64,000 nucleotides of DNA from [Phialemoniopsis] sp. UDSM-2020 (Eukaryota > Ascomycota > Sordariomycetes > Thyridiales > Thyridiaceae), in the NCBI GenBank assembly GCA_018873225.1, contig JAEILZ010000007.1:806001-870000 (forward strand). The letters are read 5' to 3'. Position 1 is the first letter of the stretch. Every line of letters starts with the position of its first letter. Position numbers and translations under genes: made by a program. Under the pieces are notes generated by a model. The model saw only the letters and a list, made by a program, of their open reading frames with translations, did no database searches and was not told the origin of the DNA. Below are positions 1 to 10,200 of the stretch, piece by piece.

Positions 1-1377
1 TTGAGCGAGCAGGGACACATCGAGGATGCCCTGCCGCGATGTCGTTGGTTCACCAGAGGCTGGACACTGCAGGAATTGATTGCCCCAACAAATCTGCGCT
101 TCTACGATACCGCGTGGAAGAATATTGGAGAGTTGGGACAGTTCATCGACGTCGTGTTCCGCATAACCAAGATCGAGAAGGACATCTTGCTACGTCGGAC
201 ACGTCTAGAACAAGTCTCGGTGGCCGAGCGTATGTCATGGGCATCAGGTCGACAAACCACGCGGATGGAGGACTTGGCGTACTGCCTTCTTGGAATTTTC
301 GATGTCAACATGCCGTTGATATACGGAGAGGGCAACAAGGCATTCCGCAGACTCCAGGAGGAGATTGTGAAACAGCGCAACGACATGACAATCTTCGCAT
401 GGGAAGCTACACCACTGCCCGAAGTCAAAATCAACCGAGGTCTTGACCTAGCATCAGGGAATTTCCGCCTAGCCGCAAAAGAAACCGCCAGACTCAGAAG
501 CGATGTGCTCTGGAAGGGAAGACATGCCGTAGAGCATGTAGAGACTCAGCACTGCGACCTCTTCGCCCCGTCGCCCGCGTCCTTCGCTCGGTCGGGTGAC
601 ATCGCCCGGTACGGCCGGAGCGCCTTCAATCCCGACTTCTCCGTGACCAATAAGGGCTTGCGCATCGACATCCGGCTATATCACATTCTCGACGGGCGTC
701 AAAGAGCCCAGTACTTTCTGCCTTTGGGGGAGAACATGCAGATTGATAGCAGCCACGCAATCGGCATCGTACTAGATCTCGTCGGACCGAACCTGCTGAT
801 CCGGAACGGCTTCTCGCTCAGATGCCACTTCTGGGGAGACGGCGGAGTGAGGGTCCTGGATCAGGTATACTACATCCTTCTTGGACCCAAGAACATTGGG
901 CGTAGGAGCTGGGTAGGTGCCATGTACTTCCCCCCGCTGGCGAAGTCATTACGCGCCATCCCGCAGGGCTGCTTGGACGTCGCAAGACATGCGCTGCTGG
1001 TCCCGTTTGACTCCGCGATCGTGCCTATCATGTTATTCTCGCTGCGGCTCGGCGGGCGAGACTTGGACTATTGCACCATGCTTGACTTCAGCCCCGGCAA
1101 GCCCCAAGCGAGGGTCTTCTGCGAGGTCGATTGGCCTCTCCCGGATTGGATGTTCAGAACAGCGCACCGCCTAGAGGGCGTGCGCCTGGCCGATCTCAAA
1201 CTCGAAAACAAGCCTATCTCGTCGGTTGCTGATGAAACGACCGTAAACATCGAAGACAAGAGCTATACGGTCCAAGTCTTTCTCGATCAGTTCCCGAAGG
1301 ACCCCGAGGTATCAAGGTGGAAGGGGCCAAAATATTTGCTAGAGATTGATATTCAGGTGACTGATAGACAAGAGTAA
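1..1377 (+). CDS. HET-domain (heterokaryon incompatibility) protein, 5' truncated by window edge
   Basis: The reading frame is open from base 1 to the TAA at 1375-1377 (about 458 residues), with no credible ATG at its left end, so the start lies outside the window. The visible N-terminal part matches the second half of a HET domain: WFTRGWTLQELIAP, then SVAERMSWASGRQTTR, then EDLAYCLLGIFDVNMPLIYGEG and a downstream RLQEEI segment. This is the HET-E/HET-D-like order of motifs. HET proteins act in the cytoplasm in non-self recognition between hyphae and can trigger a programmed death reaction. The remaining 300 residues are a poorly conserved C-terminal region with no repeats or membrane segments that I recognise. 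No intron is needed in the visible part. Family assignment is firm; the allorecognition role is inferred from the family. Confidence 0.88.
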   Translation: MSEQGHIEDALPRCRWFTRGWTLQELIAPTNLRFYDTAWKNIGELGQFIDVVFRITKIEKDILLRRTRLEQVSVAERMSWASGRQTTRMEDLAYCLLGIFDVNMPLIYGEGNKAFRRLQEEIVKQRNDMTIFAWEATPLPEVKINRGLDLASGNFRLAAKETARLRSDVLWKGRHAVEHVETQHCDLFAPSPASFARSGDIARYGRSAFNPDFSVTNKGLRIDIRLYHILDGRQRAQYFLPLGENMQIDSSHAIGIVLDLVGPNLLIRNGFSLRCHFWGDGGVRVLDQVYYILLGPKNIGRRSWVGAMYFPPLAKSLRAIPQGCLDVARHALLVPFDSAIVPIMLFSLRLGGRDLDYCTMLDFSPGKPQARVFCEVDWPLPDWMFRTAHRLEGVRLADLKLENKPISSVADETTVNIEDKSYTVQVFLDQFPKDPEVSRWKGPKYLLEIDIQVTDRQE

Positions 1378-1781
1378 GGGCCGGTATACATTTCGCACAA
1401 CACTCTAACCATCACAAGCTATCTATTTCATCTTGGACACGGAAATGTAACAGTGTTATATCCTCATTTTTGGGGTCTAGTGCTCAGAGCGAAATAGGCA
1501 TGACGTGGGTAGACCCTTTGGACATTTGGATCCAGTGTATTCTGAGCTTTTCTCGTATCTGATTTCCATATGCGATTCGATGGGTGTTGACTGAATGTGA
1601 GTTGCTGCGCCGCCAAGATACGACCATCTCGCCGAGATGAGTCAGAAATTCCCGAACATGGGTGAAATCGCGAGGTACTTAACCCCACGTTATATCGAGT
1701 TACCGGCGGAAAAGATCGTCATCGCAGCATTCAAACTGGCCGCAAAATTGGTAATTCGAGATCAAACACATCAGAATATTC
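1378..1781. other. Intergenic, 404 bp
   Basis: Spacer between the truncated HET gene and the F-box-like gene. It is moderately AT-rich with only short open frames. I see no recognisable element. Confidence 0.5.
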
Positions 1782-3635
1782 ATGGACTTTGCAGGAAATC
1801 AATACGGCGGTCGGTCGGAAGATGTCGAGGGACAGACAGAAGCGCCGCTGCCATCGCCGCCTCGACCCTACGTCTTTCCGCCCGAAGTGTGGGAGGTGAT
1901 ATTCTCATTTGTCACTTGTGAGCCACCAGCATACTGGGTCACCAGGAGCAGCGATACGACCCAGCCCAGCCAGCTCGACGATGTCAGGCGGTCCCAGCGC
2001 TCCCTGCTTTCTATCTACCTCTCATCAAGATGGATGCAGGAACTAGTCGAGCCGCGGCTGTATGAAACGATGTACATCACCAGAGGTTGGGATCTGGGCT
2101 GTCTCCTCGTCCTGCTCGAGAAGAAGCCGCAGCTGAGCAGGCATGTGCGAAGCCTGTACCTCCTGGCGCAGGCTGACCACACGGACTTTATCGAAGAATG
2201 CTATTATCACAGAAAGGAGCAGGAGCTTGGCAAGGGACTGGTCGGGGCGATCAAGCGGAGTGACCTTGCCGGAGAGCCGCAGAGTCACGTCGCGACCAAT
2301 CCCAAGTCCCCGCAGCCAGCAGCAGAAGGCTCTTTGCCCGGCGCTGCCAAGAAAAAGCAAAGCAAGAAAAAGAAAGGGAAACACAAGACGCAAGTGCCGC
2401 CGCGCCCGGTAGCTACGCAGTCTTGGGACGGGCGCCGCTATCGCAAGAAGAGCTACGGCATCGAGGTACTGGCCGAGTTTCTCGCCAAGCTCGACGGGCT
2501 CACGACGCTCTTTTGCACATGGAGCTCCGTCCGCAAGTTCGCTTATGAAGTACCAGATACGTTCCCATCGACTGAAAAGCCACCGGGACCGTCATCTCGC
2601 GTGTTCGATGAGCGCGGACGCGAGATACCACGCTCAAGATGGGACTTTCACCAGGAGCCCTTGCCGGTGTTGCTCGCGGCCCGCAGAACACTGCGACGGC
2701 TCAAATACCTCCGGCTCCGAGCCGAAGACCCAATAAGCCTACGAGCAGGCTATGTACCCATCAACCAGGCTGTGAACTTCTTCTCGGACCTGGTCTCGCT
2801 GGAAACAGGCACAGCTTCGGGGCCAAACCCCTGGGCTAGCCCGCACATCTTTGAGCCGGACATACGCCTGAAGCATCTGAGCATGCATTCAACAATTCTC
2901 AGGGACATCGACGTCGCGAACTTAATCCTGGGTCTTCCTGTTTTAGAGAGCCTTCACGTTGGGCCCCAATCTTTCTCCATCGGCTGGGGGTACAATGATG
3001 ACTACCGCAATAAAGGCGGGCGCAAGGCACTTGACGATGTCCTGCGGGAGCGAGCGGGGACCCTGCGCAGCCTGCAGCTCTTCAGCGAAGCTTCGAATGA
3101 CCCCGATTGCCGCAGGGCTGGTTGGGGCCAGTTGACATGCGTGCCCGAGTTGGGCAAGCTAGAACATCTTATGCTTCGGTCTGCTGCGCTCTTTGGACGA
3201 CACGACGAAGGCTACGATGACATTGCTGTAGAGATTACGCTCAGCGGCTTACCTCCACAACTGAAGTCGCTGACGGTCATAACTAACTGGCTTTCTGGTG
3301 GATACGAGTACATCAAGCAAGAAGACGCAATGGCGGCAATGACACAGGAGGAACTAGGACCTGGAGGCCGGGCCGCTGATGCGGTCAGGCTGATCAATCA
3401 TCTACAAAGACATCACAGGATGGGCTTGCTGCCGAGGACCATGGAGTTGCTATCGGTCGCGGTCCCAGCTTATCACGACCCGTCGGGCTACGCTGGCCTG
3501 AAAGAGGCATGCATACAGGCGCGCGAATATTTTGTTGGGACTGAGGTTGTGTTCAAGCTGTTCACAGGGTATCCCGAATGCGATGTAATGGCACCGCAGA
3601 ATATCACGACTTGGGTCAGCAAAGAGTACCCATAA
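1782..3635 (+). CDS. F-box/LRR-like hypothetical protein, 617 aa
   Basis: Single-exon gene from ATG 1782 to TAA 3633-3635. Residues about 32-50 (FPPEVWEVIFSFVT) resemble the first helix of a degenerate F-box (LPxEVxxxIFxxL). The rest looks like the irregular leucine-rich scaffold common in fungal F-box-like proteins, with segments such as LRRLKYLRLRAEDP, IRLKHLSMHSTILRDIDV and LGKLEHLMLRSAALFG. A strongly basic KKKQSKKKKGKHK stretch at about 188-201 could be a nuclear localisation signal or a flexible insert. If the F-box is functional, it would bind Skp1 in an SCF ubiquitin ligase and the C-terminal part would recruit a substrate; both points are inference. It lies 404 bp downstream of a HET gene in the same orientation, in a fast-evolving region. 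No specific function can be assigned. Confidence 0.7.
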   Translation: MDFAGNQYGGRSEDVEGQTEAPLPSPPRPYVFPPEVWEVIFSFVTCEPPAYWVTRSSDTTQPSQLDDVRRSQRSLLSIYLSSRWMQELVEPRLYETMYITRGWDLGCLLVLLEKKPQLSRHVRSLYLLAQADHTDFIEECYYHRKEQELGKGLVGAIKRSDLAGEPQSHVATNPKSPQPAAEGSLPGAAKKKQSKKKKGKHKTQVPPRPVATQSWDGRRYRKKSYGIEVLAEFLAKLDGLTTLFCTWSSVRKFAYEVPDTFPSTEKPPGPSSRVFDERGREIPRSRWDFHQEPLPVLLAARRTLRRLKYLRLRAEDPISLRAGYVPINQAVNFFSDLVSLETGTASGPNPWASPHIFEPDIRLKHLSMHSTILRDIDVANLILGLPVLESLHVGPQSFSIGWGYNDDYRNKGGRKALDDVLRERAGTLRSLQLFSEASNDPDCRRAGWGQLTCVPELGKLEHLMLRSAALFGRHDEGYDDIAVEITLSGLPPQLKSLTVITNWLSGGYEYIKQEDAMAAMTQEELGPGGRAADAVRLINHLQRHHRMGLLPRTMELLSVAVPAYHDPSGYAGLKEACIQAREYFVGTEVVFKLFTGYPECDVMAPQNITTWVSKEYP

Positions 3636-4728
3636 TTCTGCGGCGCAGGGGAAACACCTTGGACATAGCGTTACCTATTCATCTTTCCCTAAACTGGAGT
3701 TGAGCCAGCGATGTAGATTCATTTTATGACATTTCCTTCTCCGGTAAAGTGCGATGTTGCCTCCTTGTCAAAGGCGTGGTTCACTGCGAATATTGGTGTG
3801 AGCTTCATTCTGTCAACGCTCCCCAGTCTCTTTCTCGCACGAAATAGTCTCGTTGCACAACATTTTACTCCTTTGATTAAAGCGGCTCAGGAGCAACGAA
3901 CTGAGAATGGAGCTGCCGTCCTTAAATTAGAAAAGGCGTTGGACTAAATGCCCGTGCCGTCGGTTGTCTCAGACTAGTGCCGACAATGCCGACAAACACA
4001 GCTCGGCCGTGGAAAGGATGTGCCGGCCGGGCAGGCTCCTCATCGGGCAGGCAACAAGATAAATTAGTAGAGCCCTTTAGCCCGGATATGCAATATCAAT
4101 ACTATAACATCTTGCCAACTTCCATGAAACGATTGTATCATCTTGTCGCTATTTCTTCGACGACATATTCAGCAGCTTGGAAACTTAAGGTTAAAATATG
4201 TGAGCTTCCCCGTGTAATAGCCTCACCTCTTATGACGCGCTTCAGACAAAATTGTCAAACTTGCATGACTGGAGACTCTGTCTTGCCATGCCGATGATCA
4301 GATAATTCCTTGATGAAGCCGCAGAGAGGGGAGTTGGATCACAAATATGGCGTCAGTCAATGATATGCAAGGGAGAAGCCTTCTGAGACTAGCCTCTTGG
4401 CAGGTGGATGTTGCACAAGACAAGGTTTGCGGCTCTACGAAGTACGACCATTGACAATACATAGACTTTTGTTTGGCACGAAAGCGCCTTCGCACTCGCC
4501 GAGGAGAATTTGGTAACCCGCTTCTGTTCTCAAGAAGTGCCACCTCACGAGAGAGCCGAGAACTATCATTGGCAAGAATGTGATGTCAAGTCGGAAGAGA
4601 GGATAATAATTTCGTAGATAGGTGCTTTGCTGATACAAACGACATGGAAGCCTATGCTTCATCCCAATCATTACTCAATACAAGTTCCCACTCGTCAAAA
4701 ACCTACATACATGAAGAGAAGAAGATCA
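3636..4728. other. Intergenic, about 1.1 kb
   Basis: Lies between two convergent genes. Only short open frames of no recognisable composition are present (up to about 106 codons at 3977-4297). No transposon remnant or RNA gene was seen. Confidence 0.45.
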
Positions 4729-5976
4729 TTAGAGCAGCATGGCGAAGAGAAGAGGCACAAACACGACAGCAGCCAGCAGTCCAAGACCAGCGTGATTGCC
4801 TGCGGGCGCCCCTGCGTAGAATGTAGGGTTCGTGCCGGGCGGCGCGCCACAGCTGCTCCCCACACACCCTCCCGTGGGGGCGGCAATGCCGGGGGCAGAG
4901 GTGATCGGCACAGTCAGGGTTGCCGTGATTGGCGACGGGCCGCAGGCGGTTACACAGACGGATTCCACAGCGGTGAAATTGGGCGGCACGATGCCGGGGG
5001 CGGGCGTCTGGCATGCACCCGATTCAGGGCACGTCTGCGTGATGGTGTATGTGGCCGACGACAGGCCCGTCGGGCAGAAGTGGTCGTACACGCGCTCGTA
5101 CGCGGTGATTTGCACGGCGGGCGTGCCCTCGCAGGGGACTGTGAGGATGGCGGTTGTGGGCTTCGGACCACACACTGTGCAAGTAGCGGCTGATGTGGTG
5201 AAGCCGGGCGGGCACCCAGTGGAGGGATGGCACGGCCAGGTGGGACAGAGCTCTGTGACCAGGTACGTCTTCTGCTCGAAGCCGTTGGGCCCAAAGTAGT
5301 CGACCGTGATAGGGTGGATGCTCGTGTACGGAGGACCATTGCCGGGGTATCCACCGGGACCTCCTTCGCCCCAGGGCCCTTCGCCCCATGGTCCCTCGCC
5401 CCAGGATCCGTCACCCCAAGATCCACCCGGGCCTCCAGACCCTCCTGGACCTGATCCTGGGCCACCGGACCACCAAGGCCCATTCCCGGAGTTTGGTCCG
5501 TTCAAGGAACCAGGCCCATTGCCGGAGCCAGAAAAGCCCCCAGGACCTCCAGGACCGCCAGATCCGTTGGGGCCGTTCACAGAGCCAGGGAGGTTGCCGC
5601 TCTCACCACCGGGTCCTCCTGGTCCACCGGAGTCGACAGGAGAGCCGGACCCCTCCGAGCCACCAGATCCATTCGGACCGTTAGTACCAGACCCTGAGTT
5701 GGGTCCTTGTTGGGCGTTGGGTAAAACGAATGTCTGCAGTGGTGCAATGCTGGTGCTCACTATCTGAGGCAGGATTTTAGTGATGGTGCACGAGTCGTCG
5801 GAAGCCTGGCGAGGAAAAGGAATGTTTTTGGCCAGGACATTCAACGGCAAAGAAAGGAAAAAGAGTGACGAGAAGGCCATTGTTGCTCTGATGAGTAAAA
5901 GAGAGTGAAGAGAGCAGCAGATGACCTTGACGATGGCGAAGTAAAGGCAAGGAGTGTGGGAAACTTACGAGGCCAT
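4729..5976 (-). CDS. Secreted Gly/Pro/Ser-rich, Cys-containing GPI-anchored wall protein, 388 aa
   Basis: Two exons on the minus strand: 5976-5969 (only 8 nt) and 5887-4729, joined across an 81-nt intron with a GTAAGT donor at 5968 and a CATCAG acceptor ending at 5888. Splicing gives MASATMAFSSLFFLSLPLNVLA, a signal peptide; the downstream in-frame ATG at 5880 would also work without the mini-exon. Mature regions are a Gly/Pro/Ser/Asn-rich low-complexity segment (about 65-195) ending in a tandem GEGPW/GDGSW pentapeptide run, then a Cys-rich region with repeated CPTWPC, CTVCGPKP, CPESGAC and CVTACGPSP motifs, then a C-terminal hydrophobic tail (GLGLLAAVVFVPLLFAMLL) behind small residues. That tail is typical of a GPI-attachment signal. 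Role: probably a wall structural or adhesive glycoprotein. It is divergent from the giant repeat gene, separated by 1.26 kb. Confidence 0.78.
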
Positions 5977-7240
5977 GATCTCGTCAAGGGGAGAATTTAG
6001 ACTGTCACGGGCAAAGACCACTATATATTGGGACATGATGCTCCTGGCTGGCATGTCTAATCAGAGAGTGATTTGGAAATTGTTGTTGTTTATTTCACGG
6101 TCACGGTCACGATGTCAAGTCGTGTTGTGGCTTGGCATTCGTCCGTCCATCAGGTGTGGCTGCTGGAGATGTGGAGTGCTTTCTCAGACGCGAGCAGTGC
6201 TGCAAGCATACGGTGATACAAGTATGGCAAACCTAGTTATATCCGGCAGAATCGGCCACGTGAACGTAGGACAGCATTCTCTTGTCTGAAATTATATCCT
6301 TGGCATCATTCAAGGGACTAATTCTCTGGAACAGAGCACAACCTAGCGCTCGTATTCCTTGAAAGGACTAGTTGATGAAGATGACTGCTGAAATCTAGGG
6401 AGTCGGCGACAAAGAACTGCTACCTAGATTCGAGATGCGAAGTTTGGTCTGCATGGTGGCCCAGAAGAAATTATATTCAACTTCTCTCTGTGTTTCTGTG
6501 ACTCCACATAATTATCTATTTTTGCCAATAGAACTCGGAAAAGAGGATGTGAGGGCAAACGACATACCCCTGACAAGCAGTGGGATAGCCAGGTGCGACT
6601 CAAGAGATGAAATTCAGAATGAGTCTTTTGCACAATAACCATACACACTCATTTCTTCTCCAATACATCAACCTCAATGGGATAGACGGTCAGGGCGCAT
6701 TTACCGATAATTCCCCTCTGGTTGACCTTTGCGAAGCTGCAGGCAAGGAACATGGGCCGAGATTCCGCGCGGATTTTGACGTTACACCCAGAAGTCTATC
6801 AATCACGACATCTCATTCGCCCTCTATTTGGAGGCTATATTTCATTATCGATGATCTATCCAAAAAAACAACCCATGTATTGGGTAGCGAGGACGGCACA
6901 GCGGAATTTTCAGAAATTCCTACTGCCCCTGACGGCATTCACAAGCCGCCGTTGCCACTCTCAAAATCCACCCACCGACCTGGTAATGCATCGGTATGCC
7001 ATACCTATGAGGAAACTCGCGCTCGCGTTGCCTACGAGACTATCGCGCGTTCCTTGGATCTCAATCAGTTGCTTCGCGACGCAGAAACTCTTGGCAGGAT
7101 GGTGTATACCTTGTCCGGCTGCCCACCGTTGATCCGGTGGTCAACCTCCCCAACCTGGATCAAATTCTGCAAATTGCTATCAAGCGTACTGGCAGAAATC
7201 ATCTTGAACTGCATCTCACAACACTCATAATTGCAGCGCC
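5977..7240. other. Shared divergent upstream region, 1264 bp
   Basis: Lies between the start codons of the GPI-type wall protein (minus) and the giant repeat protein (plus). It holds an AT-rich TATATAT at 6022-6028 about 50 nt from the minus-strand ATG. A 207-codon open frame at 6607-7230 has no recognisable domain or start context and is treated as non-coding. Confidence 0.45.
6022..6028 (-). promoter_or_regulatory. Possible TATA element for the GPI-type wall protein gene
   Basis: ATATATA on the minus strand lies 46-52 nt upstream of ATG 5976, a plausible core-promoter distance. Seen by position only; the transcription start is unknown. Confidence 0.3.
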
Positions 7241-10200
7241 ATGCGAGGATCGAGGCTCTTTGCGGCCTCGTTGGCCCTCGGTCTTGGCCCCTGGCTTGGA
7301 TCTGCCCAGGTCACTGCTGACCCGTTGTGTCCCAGTGGTATGACCGAGGTTGACATCCAGCCAGTCGAGGTCATTATCGAGCAGGCTTACCAGATCAGCG
7401 GCTACTTCAGTGCAAATACTGTTCTCACTCTACCCGATGGGCTCCGATACACTATCGCAAATGCCCCCGTTGCCATCAACACAGTCGTTGTAGAGACTGA
7501 AACATCATTATCTCTTAAAACCTCGTGAGTCGTTAAAGCCTGCGAGTTTGAAAACCGACAATCTCTAACAATTCACCTAGCATCCATGGTATCCCCGGTT
7601 CTGGCACAAGAAGCCCGACCGCCGGCGGTGTCCGCGGTCCCAATGCCGGGGGTGGTGGAACTCCTGGCGAGACCAGTGTTCTTCCTGCTTATGTCACCTT
7701 GACAGTGGCTGCCGGTGCAGGCGCTTCGGCTGGGACAGTGACAATTCCTCCTTCGGGCACAAAGAGCGGCTCGATCATTGTCATCACCACTGGCAACGTC
7801 AATGGGGCGCAAAACAGCGCTGCTGCGCCGGCGTTCACCGGGCCTTACACGACCATCACCGAGGCGGCTGCCGCAGGTTCGAGACCTACCCGGTTTACCA
7901 TCCAACCTACTGGCACTCAGACGCAAGGTACCGTCGTGGTTATCACTCCAGCGCCGTCGGCTGGCGGTGGCGGTGGTGCTACTGTGACTACTACGGTGTC
8001 CGGAGCCCGACCTACGCGCATCACCGTGGCTGCCAGCGGCACCAAATCTGCTAGCGTTATTGTCGTCACCACTGGCTCTGGAGGCGCCGTGAATGGGCCA
8101 CAGGCTCAGGCCACATTCACTGGCCCTTACACGACCATTACGGAGCAGGGGCAAGTTGGCTCTCAGCCGACGACCCTGACCGTGCAGCCGACCGGCTCTC
8201 AGACCATAGGCACCGTCATCGTGATCACCGCAGCGCCATCAGCAGCGGTTAATGGGCCCCAGCAAGGCCAGACTTTCACAGGACCGTACATCACCGTGAC
8301 TCAACAAGGCACCGCAGGCTCTCTGCCGGCGACTTATACTATCCAACCTGTTGGGAGCGAGACACAGGGAACTGTTGTTGTGTTTACTCCAGCACCCAGT
8401 GGCGGCAACGTCAATGGGCCTCAGCAGACATTTGCGGGACCTTTTGTCACAGTGACCCAGGCAGGCGAGTTTGGTTCGCAGCCCACCGCGTACACGATCT
8501 TTCCCACAGGAACCGAGACTCAAGGAACCGTTGTGGTCTTTACTCCTGGCCCTAGCCCCGTACTGAATGGTCCTCAGCAAACATTCACCGGTCCTTTCGT
8601 TACTGTGACTCAAGAAGGGCAATTCGGATCGGCACCCACCTCGTATACGATTCTACCGACTGGAGCTCAGACTGAAGGCACCGTTGTCGTTTTTACGCCT
8701 GGACCGAGCGCTGTGGTCAATGGTCCTCAACAGACCTTCTCCGGGCCGTTCGTCACTGTTACCCAGCAGGGTGAGTTTGGTTCACAGCCAACCTCATTTA
8801 CGGTGCTGCCCACTGGAAGCGAGACACAAGGTACTATCGTCGTTTTCACTCCAGCCCCCAGTGCCGTGGTCAATGGCCCGCAGCAAACTTTCACTGGGCC
8901 ATTCGTCACCGTGACTCGAGAGGGAGCCTTCGGCTCGTTACCAACCTCGTTTACGGTATTGCCAACAGGGGCTGAGGTAGACGGGACCATTATCGTTTTC
9001 ACCCCGGGCCCAAGCCCCGCCGTGAATGGCCCGCAGTCGACCTTCGCTGGGCCATATGTCACTATCACGCAGCAAGGCGCGTTCGGCTCCTTGCCAACAT
9101 CCTTCACTATCCAGCCGACAGGAAGTGAGACTGAAGGGACTATCGTCCTCTTTACTCCGGCACCCAGCGCAAATGTGAACGGCCCACAGCAGACGTTCAC
9201 GGGGCCGTTCGTTACCGTGACCCAAGAAGGGGCTTTTGGCTCTCTACCAACCTCATTCACGGTGCTGCCAACAGGTGCCGAGCTAGAAGGAACAGTTGTT
9301 GTGTACACTCCGGGTCCAAGCCCCAATATTAACGGCCCACAGTTGACGTTTGCTGGCCCGTATGTGACAATCACACAACAAGGTGTATTCGGCTCATTAC
9401 CAACTTCATTCACTGTCCAACCGACGGGCAGCGAGACTCAAGGGACGATTGTTGTCTTTACTCCAGCACCTAGCGCAAACGTGAACGGCCCGTTCGCTGG
9501 ACCGTATGTCACCGTGACACAGGAGGGAGTTTTCGGCTCGGAGCCGACGACTTTCACCATCAACCCTGTCGGTAGCGAGACCCAGGGAACAATTCTCATC
9601 TTCACGCCAGCACCGAGCGCTACCGGCACCGTAAGTGGCGCTTTCACTGGCCCATACGTGACCGTGACCCAGCAAGGGGTATTTGGATCGCTGCCAACCT
9701 CTTTCACCATCCAACCTGTTGGAAGCGCGACAGAAGGCACCATTCTCATCTTTACACCTGCTCCCAGCGCTGCAGTGGCCCCGACATTCACTGGTCCATA
9801 TATCACCATCACCGAACAAGGAGTCGCCGGCTCACAAGAAACGACTTTTACGATACAGCCTACTGGAACTGAGACTGAAGGCAGAGTGATCATATATACC
9901 CCAGCTCCCAGCGGTGCAATCAACGGTCCGAATGGTCCGATATCGACTTTTGACGGCCCATTCATCACCATTACCGAGCAGGCGGCATTTGGCTCTCCAC
10001 CGACGTCCTTCACGATCCTACCGACTGGAAGTCAGACCCAGGGTACTATCCTGTTCTTTACGGCTGCCGCAAGTATTCAACCGGCCTTTACTGGTCCATA
10101 TATCACCGTCACTCAGCAGGGTGCGTTCGGTTCGTTGCCCGCAACGTTCACGATCGACCCTATTGGCAGTGAGACACAAGGTACCATCTTGGTCTTTAGC

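Noticed and set aside
6607..7230. 207-codon plus-strand open frame just upstream of the giant gene
   Set aside because: Ends 10 nt before the giant gene ATG and has no family features; more likely promoter and leader DNA.
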